From Flaccisagitta enflata (taxonomy: Eukaryota; Chaetognatha; Sagittoidea; Aphragmophora), in the NCBI GenBank assembly GCA_965153355.1, contig OZ231126.1, forward strand, positions 2,356,001-2,420,000: a stretch of DNA of 64,000 nucleotides, read 5' to 3'. The notes beneath the pieces are model-generated. The model was not told where the DNA came from. It worked only from the letters and a program-made list of their open reading frames with translations, and did no database searches. A program made the translations under genes and the position numbers. Below are positions 22,101 through 30,980 of this stretch, in pieces; within the stretch, counting starts at the first letter, position 1; every line of letters starts with the position of its first letter.

Positions 22101-22278
22101 ACGGGGATCTGATTCGGTGCCAGGCTATGATTTTTTTGTTTCTGACCAAAGTTTCAATTTTCCATCGCCAAAGTCGCTCATTTGGGGTGGAAAATTCGCT
22201 GCATGTCGAAAATTCATCACGATTGTGTTTATCGCGGTAGTAATTGCGGCGATACGTGTAGATTTGAAAACAAGCCAT
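19141..22278 (-). CDS. LRAT-like domain fused to Schlafen/SF1-type P-loop ATPase, tail-anchored (1045 aa)
   Basis: One unbroken frame of 1045 codons. I start at the ATG at 22278 (acaaaATGGCT, a good animal initiation context). Upstream codons are open but lack ATG, and a possible splice acceptor (ccatttttag) lies 10 bp before it. An N-terminal His (H83 in GLFHEF) and Cys (C188 in NCQHF) match the His...Asn-Cys-x-x-Phe catalytic arrangement of LRAT/NlpC-P60 thiol acyltransferases. A Walker A motif GCPGSGKT is at 516-523, a Walker B DLILWDEQ at 583-590, NLRCSK-V resembles an SF1 arginine region, and motif VI MLAMSRAMTSL surrounds R766. Together these indicate a Schlafen-like/DUF2075 helicase-type ATPase. 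A Cys-rich patch (CLSQECGCLPC) precedes one membrane helix (about 1022-1042) at the extreme C-terminus. Inferred role: a membrane-anchored ATPase with an acyltransferase or hydrolase-like partner domain, possibly immune. Substrate unknown. It is apparently intronless over the coding region. Confidence 0.85.
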   Translation of the reverse strand: MACFQIYTYRRNYYRDKHNRDEFSTCSEFSTPNERLWRWKIETLVRNKKIIAWHRIRSPLQRLGRIGGLVWNAPHTENHGLFHEFIVLRLMDWKNGDTSVLSLERDTQGLICQYSDDNDDDFDISDALSSSGVEVLKCYVSGKERGASKECGFDGFETCLVNTLADVEAIVRVLDLDQENYDLLNKNCQHFVGDWMVAQDDHSHDLLVRIPGSEVSKSLSDPTVVTTIEAFYPDWTKGKLQVLPDIQCPISIPLVTSARCVEDVNYEFLCAKQTIFDDLKTHLNTFVKNDNDGQRRIALMTNHLPEAFHNGLKNISIPEDSTLISREWVELMSNIWSQIFDMVLVFEPVGIFVISISEHPSKQITNRQLQNKMKLASSIHPISTKLCSFKYIHIILGAEISKIEKPRCKAQGVMQRIFLRNTLQTEDLKVFRQAIKIPIMHLSSTKQRQAFRHFAAKLYILQNMVSINLLPFHERLSMQELGQKGVIVWTKQQKNILDEVTNALYQNQPVRMMVNGCPGSGKTLLLIEMAKRFLKIKSDGKLFIVIPSGHLKLREWMNHQFSPSNQLRIEDENGFHKDRAWPDLILWDEQIHISPTKEWSFLRADQSQVKFSFHILRGNLTPATLTGNLRCSKQVTHFLQSFGEAAPGHEVNRILSPESIIENQDDDVRVVALEDKSNERNTFLTVCEKELIEMSRRKSKIMVSYIMSAKFTENLQERIAQKCSNCQIDFGDPVEINGCQYPCLVLIVDLASCFANPFHLMLAMSRAMTSLTCIVNTALSPVTVCGFLPIQFMHCDSRNRPTKTSEIVSNVRDMYHVQGSERISILHHDGSSMNKQYLPNLPDAVSMSISLEKVSSLAKQSLGKSSAVNIWPNPPQPVALSLALQRTIILSPIILLIDRSYSTRFQRDITQVWRHDNEVIVKFFLDSSNFFQNKESRELSKANAQEDETENLYQLDELEDISEQSSSRMMIHDAGSQEHQVPQVNAVPECLSQECGCLPCVPRMGNGESSQQENPVCRHMKFVSLSALGIIVITIMIWTLQLFSK

Positions 22279-22671
22279 TTTGTAGCCTAAAAATGGCAAG
22301 TTTTTCCTTTTATTAACATACTTTGCTCTTCCCTGAAATGAGGGAAAACTAAGAGACAATGAATTAGCATCATTGCATCGCTTTTAGGTTGGAATTTCGC
22401 AAGAGGAACCTTGGCTACTCGGAAAACACATGAGATAGCAACTTGACTTTTTTTTTTGTAGCAGATGATTTGATGTGGTAAACTTTGGAAGAGTCAGAAT
22501 TGAATACATTTCACCCTCTTGAAAAAAAAACGGTTCAGCTAAAATTCGCGGGGTAAACAAATCAAAGGTAAGTGGAACTGGAAACGAAGTAGATTTCTGC
22601 GGCAAATTCTGAACAGGCGATGGGTTTTGAAACAAAGAATCAAAACTGCATGATCATCATGATCTTGCTTT

Positions 22672-22674
<3 letters not shown>
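22279..22674. other. 5' flank of the LRAT-ATPase gene
   Basis: On the minus strand this would hold the promoter and 5' exon(s). I see no clear TATA box. A ttttccctcatttcagg acceptor-like sequence lies near 22335. Confidence 0.35.
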
Positions 22675-22769
<95 letters not shown>

Positions 22770-22772
22770 TCT
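22675..22772. repeat. (TC)n microsatellite
   Basis: Nearly pure TC/CT tract with one TTTC interruption near the end. Confidence 0.95.
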
Positions 22773-22985
22773 TTTCCTATCTCAGAGAATTCAATGCCAT
22801 CTTCTGTACCCTCCTTAGAACATTTTGTTGAGCCAAGCTTCTATTTTGACTTCAGCTTTAAAGTTTTTCATTAGCTTACAGAATCACTATTCCAAGGCGG
22901 CTGGGCAGGGTCAGCGATGTAGCAACCGGGTGCATTGGTGCAGGCAAACTTTTAAGCACAAAAATTGTGTTTTAGTTATGATCAT

Positions 22986-23019
22986 TTCCACTGAAGCACG
23001 ACGTCGTGCTTTAGTGGAA
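22986..23019. repeat. 34-nt near-perfect palindrome (ttccactgaagcacgacg centre)
   Basis: Left arm ttccactgaagcacgac pairs with right arm gtcgtgctttagtggaa, with one mismatch. Half-sites recur nearby (gagcttcagtgg at 23050; ccactgaagcacga at 23333; cctcagtggatcgg at 23376), suggesting a dispersed motif or a decayed element between 22986 and 23385. Confidence 0.75.
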
Positions 23020-24140
23020 TGAAGAATAACTAGTGCTCTTTGCAATTTGAGCTTCAGTGGATTTGGAAATAACTGATTTTGTCACAGTAGCTAAGATAGT
23101 CAAAATAATCTTTATTTACTTTTAACTGAAGAAATCATCTCCTTTCTTTTTACCTCTTACTATTTCTCTTCATCTAAGTACAGGGTGTTTCAAGTCAGTT
23201 GCAACATAAAGAATCGATTTGTCTCAGCTTCAGTTTCTAATTCCACTGAAATGAATCTTAGTGACCAATCAAAGAAAAACTGGATTGATTTTTTGTTTCA
23301 TTGCAATTTGAAAAGAGGTTAAGAGTCAATCCACTGAAGCACGAATTCCAATTCCAACGAAGTACGATGTTCTGCCTCAGTGGATCGGGCCTTACTGGCC
23401 TCATTTTCAGCTCAGAGTTAGTGATTCAGTGACTAGCTCGCATTGATGTGATCACCAAAATAGCCAAGTATGATCAATGTACCAATGGATCTATTGTGTC
23501 CTAAAGTCCACACGACTTGAAGTTTATTTCTAGTGCAAACAAGGTCAACACCTATTAGTCGCATGCGGGACAAAAATAACCATGCCAAAGAAAAAAATTG
23601 CACACATACCTAATCACTCTCTGTAAAGTAAACTATAGAAAATCAGTGACTGTTAGAAAGATATTCAAAAGTTCTTTAAAACTAGACCAAGCAGAATATT
23701 GTAACTTTTTTTGTTTCAAAATGACCACTAAATGAAGTTAATAACTCCACTTCCCTTAAAGTGAATTAATCAATCATCCAAATTTTCCTCTTTTTCCTAT
23801 GTATCAATGTAAGTACTGACCTAAATAAGAAAAAGAATTCATGAGGAATAAAAAAATTTGGAAAAATTTTTTTCATAATGGCGCCAAGCAGAAATTTGTA
23901 ACTTAATCCGTTTAGAAGCTATGATTAAATGAAAGTAACGTTAAATGGGATGTGCGAAAACGCTCTTTCTGGCAGTGAACAAAATTGACAATTTTACTTC
24001 ATATCATTGTAATTTCTAAAGTTTTTGAGCTACAACGCTCTGACACCACTCAATTGATAGCTTTTTGAAGCTCTTTAAAAAGCTCACTGATTTTTTATAT
24101 TTTCACCTCGAGGCATTGACAGCCTCTGGCCCGCCCAAAT
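23020..24140. other. Interval without a recognised gene
   Basis: Unique AT-rich sequence with scattered cactgaagc half-sites and, at 23541-23572, a Helentron-like 5' fragment (caaggtcaacacctattagt). No domain-like reading frame. Confidence 0.5.
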
Positions 24141-24159
24141 TTTGATATTTACCATTTTT

Positions 24160-24830
24160 TCCCTCTCTGCTGCCTCTGCTGCCTCCGCCACCTCTGCCGC
24201 CTCTGCCGCTGCCACCTCTGCCACCTCTGCCACTAGCGCCTTTGCCACCTATGCCACCTATGCCGCTGCAACCTATGTTGCTGCTACTTCTGCCGCTGCC
24301 GCCTCTGCCGCTGCCGCCTCTGCCTCAGTCTTAGCCTTTGCCGCCTCTGCTGCCTCTACCACCTATGCCACCTCTGGCTCTGCCGCCTCAACCACCTCTG
24401 CCGCTGCCGCCTCTGCCACCTCTGCCCCTGCCACCTCTGCCGCCTCTGCTTTTGCCGCCTCTGCCACTGCCGCCTCTGCCGCCTCTGCCACTTCCGTCTC
24501 TGCCGCTGCCACCTCTGCCGCCTCTGCCGCCTCTGCCGCTGCTGCATTTGCCGCTGCCGCCTCTGCCGCCTCTGCCTCTGTCTTTGCCTCTGCCTCTGTC
24601 TTTGCCTCTGCCTCTGCCGCCTCTACCGCCTCTGCCGCCTCTGCCACCTCTGAAATCAGCGGCGACAGCGGCATTAGGAGAAGGCATTTGAGAAAGTGTT
24701 ACTGCTTTTGTTCTGCCCCTGCTGCTACTGCCGCCACCGCCGCCGCCACCACCGCCGCCGCCGCCGCCATCGCTGCCACCGCCGCCGCCGCCGCCGCCGC
24801 TGCTGCGGGGGAGCAGCAGAGCAAAGATTG
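24160..24830 (+). repeat. (GCC-TCT-GCC) triplet array, Ala/Ser in one frame
   Basis: About 500 bp of degenerate GCCTCTGCC/GCCACCTCTGCC units (24160-24665). After a 50-bp break comes a (GCC)n stretch (24718-24805). One plus frame encodes a 229-residue Ala/Ser/Thr-rich string, and the opposite strand encodes Ala/Glu-, Arg/Gln- or Gly/Arg-rich strings. Every frame stays open because the array is a triplet repeat, so this alone does not support a gene. It is the most GC-rich stretch of the window. Confidence 0.85.
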
Positions 24831-24984
24831 ATCTGCCGCTGCCTTTGCCACTGCCGTAACCCCTATATTCTGGGTCCCAGAGGCTGACGAAGATTGTTCA
24901 CCTCCTATGAACGAACCAAGAATTGTCAAAAATGTGTGCAATGTTTTTTTTTGTTTTTTTTAGCATGGTTTTCTTAAAATACTT

Positions 24985-25200
24985 TAAATGACTCAAGATG
25001 ACTTGAAATACCTCATTATTACTTAAAATGACTTAAAAAGACTTAAAAAGACTTAAAATGCCTTAAACAGCTGAATTGACCAAATTGACTTAACGGACTT
25101 AATGTAGCTCCTTATGACTTAGACTGACCTAGAATGACTGAGAATAACTTAGGATGACTTAATATAATTTAAAATGACTGAAAATGACTTGAGATATAAT
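24985..25200 (+). repeat. Degenerate tgacttaaaa array
   Basis: About 18 copies of an 11-12-bp unit, aatgacttaaa. The same unit forms the internal array of the Helentron-like elements at 45818-46147, 49931-50326, 58231-58441 and 62880-63166, but no terminal hairpin is adjacent here. Confidence 0.75.
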
Positions 25201-25483
25201 AAAAAAACTGGGGACTGTAATTTTTGAAGCTTTCTCATTGTGAAAACGCAACCCGAGAAGATACACGACAAAATAATTTGAAAAAAAAAATCATTCAATA
25301 TTGATTAAATGATAACGAAACTTGATAGTGATAACAAAGGTGGATGATGATGAAAACGATGAATGATAATGCCAATAAAAAAATTCAAAAAATATCTAAA
25401 AAAAAAAAAAAAACATCCAAAAACAAAGTTTTAAAACAAAAATTAAAAAAGAAAATGAAAAAAAAATGAAAAAAAAAAATTAG
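25201..25483. other. A-rich spacer
   Basis: AT-rich DNA with A-runs and no gene. Confidence 0.5.
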
Positions 25484-25803
25484 CAGTTCATGATGTCATA
25501 CCTTGAAGTCCATGACGGCATACCTTGAAGTCCATGATGGCAAACCTTGAAGTCCATGATGGCATACTTTGAAGTCCATAATGGCATACCTTGAAGTCCA
25601 TGATGGCATACCTTGAAGTCCATGATGGCATACCTTGAAGTCCATGATGGCATACCTTGAAGTCCATGATGGCATACCTTGAAGTCCATGATGGCATACT
25701 TTGAGGTCCATGATGGCATTCCTTGAAGTCCATGATGGCATACCTTGAAGTCCATGATGGCATAACTTTATGTCCATGTTGGCATACCTTGAAGTCCATG
25801 ATG
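25484..25803 (-). repeat. 22-bp satellite, array 1 (about 14 units, reverse orientation)
   Basis: Unit on the minus strand: atcatggacttcaaggtatgcc. Units are highly similar, with few substitutions. The same unit forms the arrays at 30114-30227 and 30981-32150 in the opposite orientation. Confidence 0.95.
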
Positions 25804-26253
25804 ATGACAGTAGTTGTTGATGATGACAGTAGTTGATGATGATGACAGTAGTTGATGATGATGACGGTAGTTGATGATGATGACAGTAGTTGATGATGAT
25901 GACAGTAGTTGATGATGATGACAGTAGTTAATGATGATGATAGTAGTTGATGATTATGACAGTAGTTGATGATGATGACAGTAGTTGATGATGATGTCAG
26001 TAGTTGATGATGATATCAGTAGTTGATGATGATGACAGTAGTTGATGATGATGACAGTAGTTGATGATGATTACAGTAATTTATGAGGATGACAGTAGTT
26101 GATAATGATGACAGTAGTTGATAATGATGACAGTAGTTGATTATGATGAGTTGATGACAGTAGTTGATGATGATGACAGTAGTTGATGATGATGACAGTA
26201 GTTGATGATGATGACAGTAGTTGATGATGATGACAGTAGTTGATGATGATGAC
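25801..26253 (+). repeat. 19-bp satellite, left part (about 24 units)
   Basis: Unit gacagtagttgatgatgat, abutting the 22-bp satellite. The array is interrupted at 26254 by an inserted element and resumes at 27936. Confidence 0.95.
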
Positions 26254-26375
26254 CAGGGTGTCACAAAATTTTTTGCTTCCTATGAGCAAAAATTCTCCTA
26301 CTGTACCTTCCTATTGAAAATGCGTATGATTATCGCCGGTGAAATCAGCTACCAAATGATCCAGTGACCTAAAAT

Positions 26376-26434
26376 ACAGCCCCTGCCCACCAACACATGA
26401 CTGGGGTAGCCATGAATCCGGCCTTGTTTTTTTA
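26376..26434 (-). mobile_element. Helentron/HINE-like 5' end fragment
   Basis: Reverse copy of acaaggccggattcatggct, cagtcatgtg and ggtgggcaggggc, lying inside the hAT-like element. Confidence 0.75.
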
Positions 26435-26621
26435 AATAGCATTCTCACATAAGAGACATCATGATATAGTTCATGGAAAAGAAAAAATAGTATTTATAGT
26501 CACTTGCGCTTGTTTTGTTGGTCTGTCAGTAAGTAGAAATGAAGGTCTCGTAGTAAGAGACGGCGCACACTTTTGTCTTTTGTTTTTAGCGGTCAATCAC
26601 TCGAAAGCGGGTAACAAGTTA

Positions 26622-26731
26622 GGGTTAGGGGTAGGGTTAGTGTTAGGGTTAGGGATAAGGTCAGGGATAGTCTTAGGGATCGGGTTAGGGTTAGGGTTAG
26701 GGCTAGTGTTAGGGTTAGGGGTGTTTTAGAG
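26622..26731 (+). repeat. Interstitial telomere-like (TTAGGG)n array
   Basis: About 17 exact and degenerate copies of TTAGGG (gttagggttagggg, gggttagggttaggg). The array is degenerate, with ttaggga and gtcaggg variants, and lies inside the hAT-like element, so it is not a chromosome end. TTAGGG is the ancestral animal telomere unit, which argues against most insects (TTAGG). Confidence 0.85.
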
Positions 26732-26862
26732 CTTAATATCTTCTCGCCGATTGATTGTTTGCTCTGGCGGAATTTTCGGGAAACTCGAGTGCGATACTTC
26801 ATCTACAAAATGACCGAAATGAAATATTTTTGAATTATGATTTTTTTAGTCCTTTGATTTGA

Positions 26863-27380
26863 AAGGAAAGGAGGGAAGGTAGGAAGGAAGGAGGAGGGAA
26901 GGAAGCAATGGAAAGTAGGAAGGAATTGAAAGAAGGAAGGAGGACAGAAAGGGAGGGAGGAAGGAATATGAAGAAATGGTTAGAAGGAAGGATTTAAAGA
27001 GGGGAGGAAGTAACAGGAAAGAAGGGAAGTTAGGAAGAAAGAAAACAAGAATGAAAGGGAAGGACGGAATAGGAAGAAAATAATAGAAAAGCGGGAGGGA
27101 AGGATAGCAAGAAGAAGGGATCTAAGGAAGAAGGGAAGGAAGGGAAGAGGACAGAAAAGGAAGGAGGGAATAAGAAGAAAAGAATAGAAGGAAGGATGAA
27201 AAGAAGGGAGAAGGAGGGAAAGGAAGAAGGAAGGAGAGAAGGAAGGAAAAAATGAAGAGAGGAAGGAAGGAAGGAAGGAAGGAATCAAGAGGGGAGGAAG
27301 GAATAGGAAGAAAATAATAGAGGAAAGGATAGCAAGAAGAAAAGAAGGAAGGAGGGGAAGAAGGAAGAGAAGTAGAGATA
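26863..27380. repeat. Purine-rich GGAA/GGAAG microsatellite
   Basis: About 500 bp of degenerate GGAA/GAAGG repeats. The long Ser/Phe/Leu-rich frames on the minus strand are artefacts. Confidence 0.9.
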
Positions 27381-27471
27381 GTAATCAATGAAATAATGTT
27401 CACTATCTTATTTTCCCCGGTTTTTTTTTTTTTTTAATCTTTTAAAAACTTTAGAATGTATTGTGAAAACA

Positions 27472-27664
27472 AACAAGGCCGAATACACGGCTACCAAAGT
27501 CGCGTGCGGGTGGGCAAGGGCCATATTTGAGGTCACTAGACCGTTTGGGTAGGAGCAGTGAGGTCAAAAAAATAAAATCATAAAAAAAATTAGAACTGCA
27601 CCAACTAACCAACCAACGGACGGATGGACAAAGCGGCTGGGAATCGTGTGCACGCGACTAAAAC
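27472..27664 (+). mobile_element. Helentron/HINE-like element, near full length
   Basis: 5' acaaggccgaatacacggct, gtcgcgtgcgggtgggca, an ACCAACCAACGGACGG tract, acaaagcggctggg, and the 3' hairpin tcgtgtgcacgcgacta. Nested in the hAT-like element. Confidence 0.85.
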
Positions 27665-27714
27665 AATTTCAGGAGCTCCATTTAAAAAAACAACAACTTT
27701 GCCTTTTATTCATT

Positions 27715-27885
27715 TTCTAGCCTCTCCTCCCCATTCTTTTCCCTCCTTTTCTTCCTTCCTTACCCCCCCCCTTTCTCTCTCTTTCTCTTTCTCTTCCTTC
27801 CCTCCTTCCTTCCTTCCTTTTCCTCTTTTCCTCTTCTTCCTCTTTTTTCTCTTTCTCTCCTTCCTTCCCTTCCTACCAGCCTAGC
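27715..27885. repeat. Pyrimidine-rich microsatellite
   Basis: Degenerate TTCC/CTTCC/TTTCTC tract near the right end of the hAT-like element, the mirror composition of the purine tract at 26863. Confidence 0.85.
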
Positions 27886-27935
27886 TAGCTTCCTACGAGC
27901 GCCGCTCGCGTGCTCGGACACTTTGTGACACCCTG

Positions 27936-28018
27936 ATGATGACAGTAGTTGATGATGATGACAGTTATTGATAATGGTGATGGTAGTTGATGATGATGAC
28001 AGTAGTTGAAGATGAAAT
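27936..28018 (+). repeat. 19-bp satellite, right part
   Basis: Continuation of the 25801-26253 array (gatgatgacagtagtt units, more degenerate), ending in aagatgaaatccatgttggc, which recalls the 22-bp unit. Confidence 0.9.
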
Positions 28019-28070
28019 CCATGTTGGCAAGCCTGAAGAAAAAAAAATCAGAATTGATGAATGAGCAAGT

Positions 28071-28752
28071 TTGATTTGTTTGTTTTGTTTGTTTTGTTTG
28101 TTTTTTGTTTTGTTTATTTGTTTATTTTGTTTGTTTTGTTTGTTTTGTTTGTTTTGTTTGTTTTGTTTGTTTTGTTTGTTTTGTTTGTTTTGTTTGTTTT
28201 GTTTGTTTTTTTTTTTTTTTGTTTGTTTTGTTTGTTTTGTTTGTTTTGTTTGTTTTGTTTGTTTTGTTTGTTTTGTTTGTTTTTTTTTTTTTGTTTTTTT
28301 TTTTTTTTTTTTTTTTTTTTTGTTTTTTTTTTTTTTTTTTTTTTTTGTTGTTTTGTTTGTTTTGTTTGTTTTGTTTGTTTTGTTTGTTTTGTTTGTTTTG
28401 TTTGTTTTGTTTGTTTTGTTTGTTTGTTTGTTTTGTTTTTTTGTTGGTTTTGTTGGTTTTGTTGGTTTTGTTTGTTTTGTTTGTTTTGTTTGTCTTGTTT
28501 GTTTTGTTTGTTTTGTTTTTTGTTTTTTGTTTTTTGTTTTTTTGTTTTTTGTTTTTTTGTTTTTTTGTTCTTTTGTTCTTTTGTTCTTTTGTTTTTTTTG
28601 TTTTTTGTGTTTTGTGTTTTGTTTGTTTTGTTTGTTTTGTTCGTTTTGTTTGTTTTGTTTGTTTTGTTTGTTTTGTTTGTTTTGTTTGTTTTGTTTGTTT
28701 TGTTTGTTTTGTTTGTTTTGTTTGTTTTGTTTGTTTGTTTTGTTTGTTTTGT
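28071..28752. repeat. Long (TTTTGTTTG)n tract
   Basis: About 680 bp of TTTTGTTTG/TTTTTTG repeats with internal T-runs. On the minus strand it is an ACAAA/AAACA tract. The 200-306-residue Phe/Leu/Cys/Val frames are artefacts of a repeat that contains no stop in these frames. Confidence 0.95.
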
Positions 28753-28755
28753 CCC

Positions 28756-28984
28756 AACTTTAGACTCGTCAACATGCTCTCATCTAAAACAATGCGCTTC
28801 CGGTATGAAGCTCAACTTGAAGTGGCCCAACGGCAATACCGTCAGCAATGACAGCACCATGTGGAACTACATCAGGAACGCCTTTAGCATCAATCTCAAG
28901 GGACAATTGAAGATCGCGTCTTTCAAGAATACCAAAGTTGTTTATGTAGCAAAATTTAGGCGGGTTTGGTGGCGGTGGTAGTGG
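28756..28984 (+). CDS. Possible orphan coding exon, family unknown
   Basis: After the T-rich tract an acceptor-like tcccaactttag precedes a compositionally protein-like stretch. One frame reads STCSHLKQC, MKLNLKWPNGNTV, MWNYIRNAFSIN and IASFKNTKVVYV, then runs on into a Trp/Arg-rich end without a stop until 28981. Base composition is more balanced than in the surroundings. I recognise no domain. A second frame is open for 28 codons only. No neighbouring exon was found, so this may be an exon fragment or chance. Confidence 0.25.
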
Positions 28985-29635
28985 TTGTATTGGTGGTATT
29001 AGCAGTAGCAGTGGGAGCGTTTGAAGCAGTTGTGTAACTGTTAGAATAGCAAAGGAAAGCTGTCAAATATCTATGTAGCTAATATTATGTAGCAGCTGAT
29101 TCTACTTTTGATTGCATATTCTAGGCATCTTCACAACAAAGAATCATTTTAATCCATTTTGTTTTATCGACAAAAAGTCACATGACAAATTCCATTCTGT
29201 CAATAAAAACAAAAAAAGTGGTAAGCATACCGAACAAAATTCAGCAAAAGCTGATGTTTACCATGCTGATAACAAGATCAATATCAATTGCTTCTTTTAT
29301 TCTTAAATGCAAAGAAATCATTTCATTTTTTCTGATGCGTTCTTGCATCACTTTAAGAGATTGTGCCTGTAGGTAGATACTTAGCTACAGTGAGACGTAA
29401 AAAAAAAGTTTCAAGGTTTGTCATCTGTGTTCAATTTAGTAGTCAGGGGGGTGAACGCCACAGATTTTTTAGCACTTTTTAGCGCGTTTTTAGCACCGAG
29501 ACTTTGGCGTTTTTCCGACTTTTCCTTTTTGTTGAAGTTGATTACCCGTCGACGCGAACCCTGTCCCAACGCGAGGGGCTTCATTTATCACCTTTTTCCG
29601 TGAAAAATGAGCCGCGGAAATTTTCCGCTTGAAAA
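28985..29635. other. Interval without a recognised gene
   Basis: Unique AT-rich sequence. At 29446-29500 a gtcaggggggtgaacgcc / tttttagcacttttt stretch resembles the tgctaaaa-rich element at 42473-43277. Confidence 0.45.
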
Positions 29636-30106
29636 GTTAGAGTTCGAATTCTAATTGTTAGAATTCAAACTCTAACTTTTAGAATTCGAATTCTAATTGT
29701 TAGAGCTCGGGTTTGAACTCTAACTTTTAGAGTTCGAACTTGAATTCTAATTTTTAGAGTTCAAGTTTGAACTCTAATATTTAGAATTCGAATTCTAATT
29801 TTTAGAATTCGAGCTTGAACTCTAATTTTTAGAATTCGAATTCTAATTTTTAGAATTAGAGCTTGAACTCTAATTTTTAGAATTCGAATTCTAATTTTTA
29901 GAATTCAAGCTTGAACTCTAATTTTCAGTATTCAAATTCTAACTTTTAGAATTCGACTTCTATTTTTAGAATTCAGGCTTGAACTCTAGTTTTGGGAATT
30001 CGATTTCTGATTTTTAGAATTCAAGTATGGACCCTAATTTTTAGAATTCGAATTCTGATTTGTCTAATTGAAGCTTGAACTCTAATTTTCAGAATTCATT
30101 TTCTAA
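29636..30106. repeat. Palindromic gaattcgaattc tandem array
   Basis: Tandem, self-complementary units of about 21 and 42 bp built from ttagaattcgaattctaa and tttagaattcaagcttgaac. The array contains many EcoRI-like gaattc palindromes and could extrude as cruciforms. Confidence 0.9.
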
Positions 30107-30113
30107 CCCCGAG

Positions 30114-30227
30114 GTACGCCATCATGGACTTCAAGGTATGCCATCATGGACTTCAAGGTACACCATCATGGACTTCAAGGTACGCCATCATGGACTTTGA
30201 GGTATGCCCTCATGGACTTCAAGGTAT
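30114..30227 (+). repeat. 22-bp satellite, array 2 (about 5 units)
   Basis: Units of atcatggacttcaaggtacgcc/tatgcc between two different palindromic arrays. Same unit as arrays 1 and 3. Confidence 0.95.
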
Positions 30228-30295
30228 TCGATCTTTGATCGCGCAGGTGGAGTACGCCGTCTTCTGCGAAATTTATGACATTTTAAGCTGGCGCT

Positions 30296-30770
30296 CGAAT
30301 TGGACTCTAAAAGTTAAGAGTCAAACTCGAAAAGTTGGAGTCTAAAAGTTAGTCAAATTTTTAGACTCTAACTTTTTGAGTTTGACTCTAACTTTTAGAG
30401 TCTAAAAGTTAGTCAAATTTTTAGACTTTTTGAGTTTGACTCTAACTTTTAGAGTCTAAAAGTTAGAGTCGAATTTTTAGACTCTAACTTTTAGTCTAAA
30501 AGTTGGAGTCTAAAAATTCGACTCTAACTTTTAGAGTCTAAAAATTAGAGTCAAAATTTTAGACTCTTTAACTTTTCAAGTTGGACTCTAACTTTCAGAG
30601 TCTAAAAATAAGAGTCGAATTTTTGGACTACCTTTCAGAGTCAAAACCTTAGTCGAATTTTTAGACTCTTAATAATCGAGTTGGACTCTAACTCTCTGAG
30701 TTTGATTCTAACTTTTCGAGTTTTACTCACTATTTGAGTTTGACTCAAACTGTACTCGAGTTCGACTCCG
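30296..30770. repeat. Palindromic ttagagtctaaaag array
   Basis: Repeated, mutually inverted motifs aactttTAGAGTCTAAAAGTT and gagtcgaatttttagactct. The sequence differs from the 29636 array but has the same design of alternating inverted short units. Confidence 0.88.
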
Positions 30771-30980
30771 ATTGCTTTCTAGTTTGACTCCAAATGTATT
30801 TGAGTTAAATTCAACTGTCTGACTGCAACTAATTGAGCGCAATAATTGTTTATCTCGATGCTAGTAATTGATATCTATTCCTAAATTGAAAGTAGACTCA
30901 TGTTCTTGACTTTTTGACCACGTAAAACCGATTATTTGACACGGTCTGTGTGGTTGTAAATTCTGTCTTTTAGAGACTTA
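30771..30980. other. Spacer without a gene
   Basis: Unique AT-rich DNA. Confidence 0.4.

Larger units (their letters stand above)
26254..27935. mobile_element. hAT-like non-autonomous element inserted into the 19-bp satellite
   Basis: The termini are exact 14-bp inverted repeats (CAGGGTGTCACAAA ... TTTGTGACACCCTG). The 8 bp on the left (ATGATGAC, 26246-26253) are repeated immediately on the right (27936-27943). An 8-bp target duplication with CAGGG ends is the signature of hAT transposons. The flanking satellite shows that the sequence was uninterrupted before insertion. No transposase frame exists in the 1682 bp; the interior is made of other repeats: a Helentron-like fragment, a telomere-like array, purine-rich arrays and a full Helentron-like copy. 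The element may have captured these or been invaded by them. Confidence 0.88.

Noticed and set aside
24142-24831. 229-codon Ala/Ser-rich frame
   Set aside because: A triplet repeat keeps several frames open on both strands; there is no non-repeat coding sequence attached to it.
26622-26731. Possible chromosome end
   Set aside because: The TTAGGG array is short, degenerate and flanked by ordinary sequence inside a transposon-like element.
26980-27403. Ser/Phe/Leu-rich minus-strand frames
   Set aside because: Complement of the GGAA purine microsatellite.
28061-28981. 306-codon Phe/Leu/Cys/Val-rich open frame
   Set aside because: It is the translation of a TTTTGTTTG microsatellite; the neighbouring frames are equally open.
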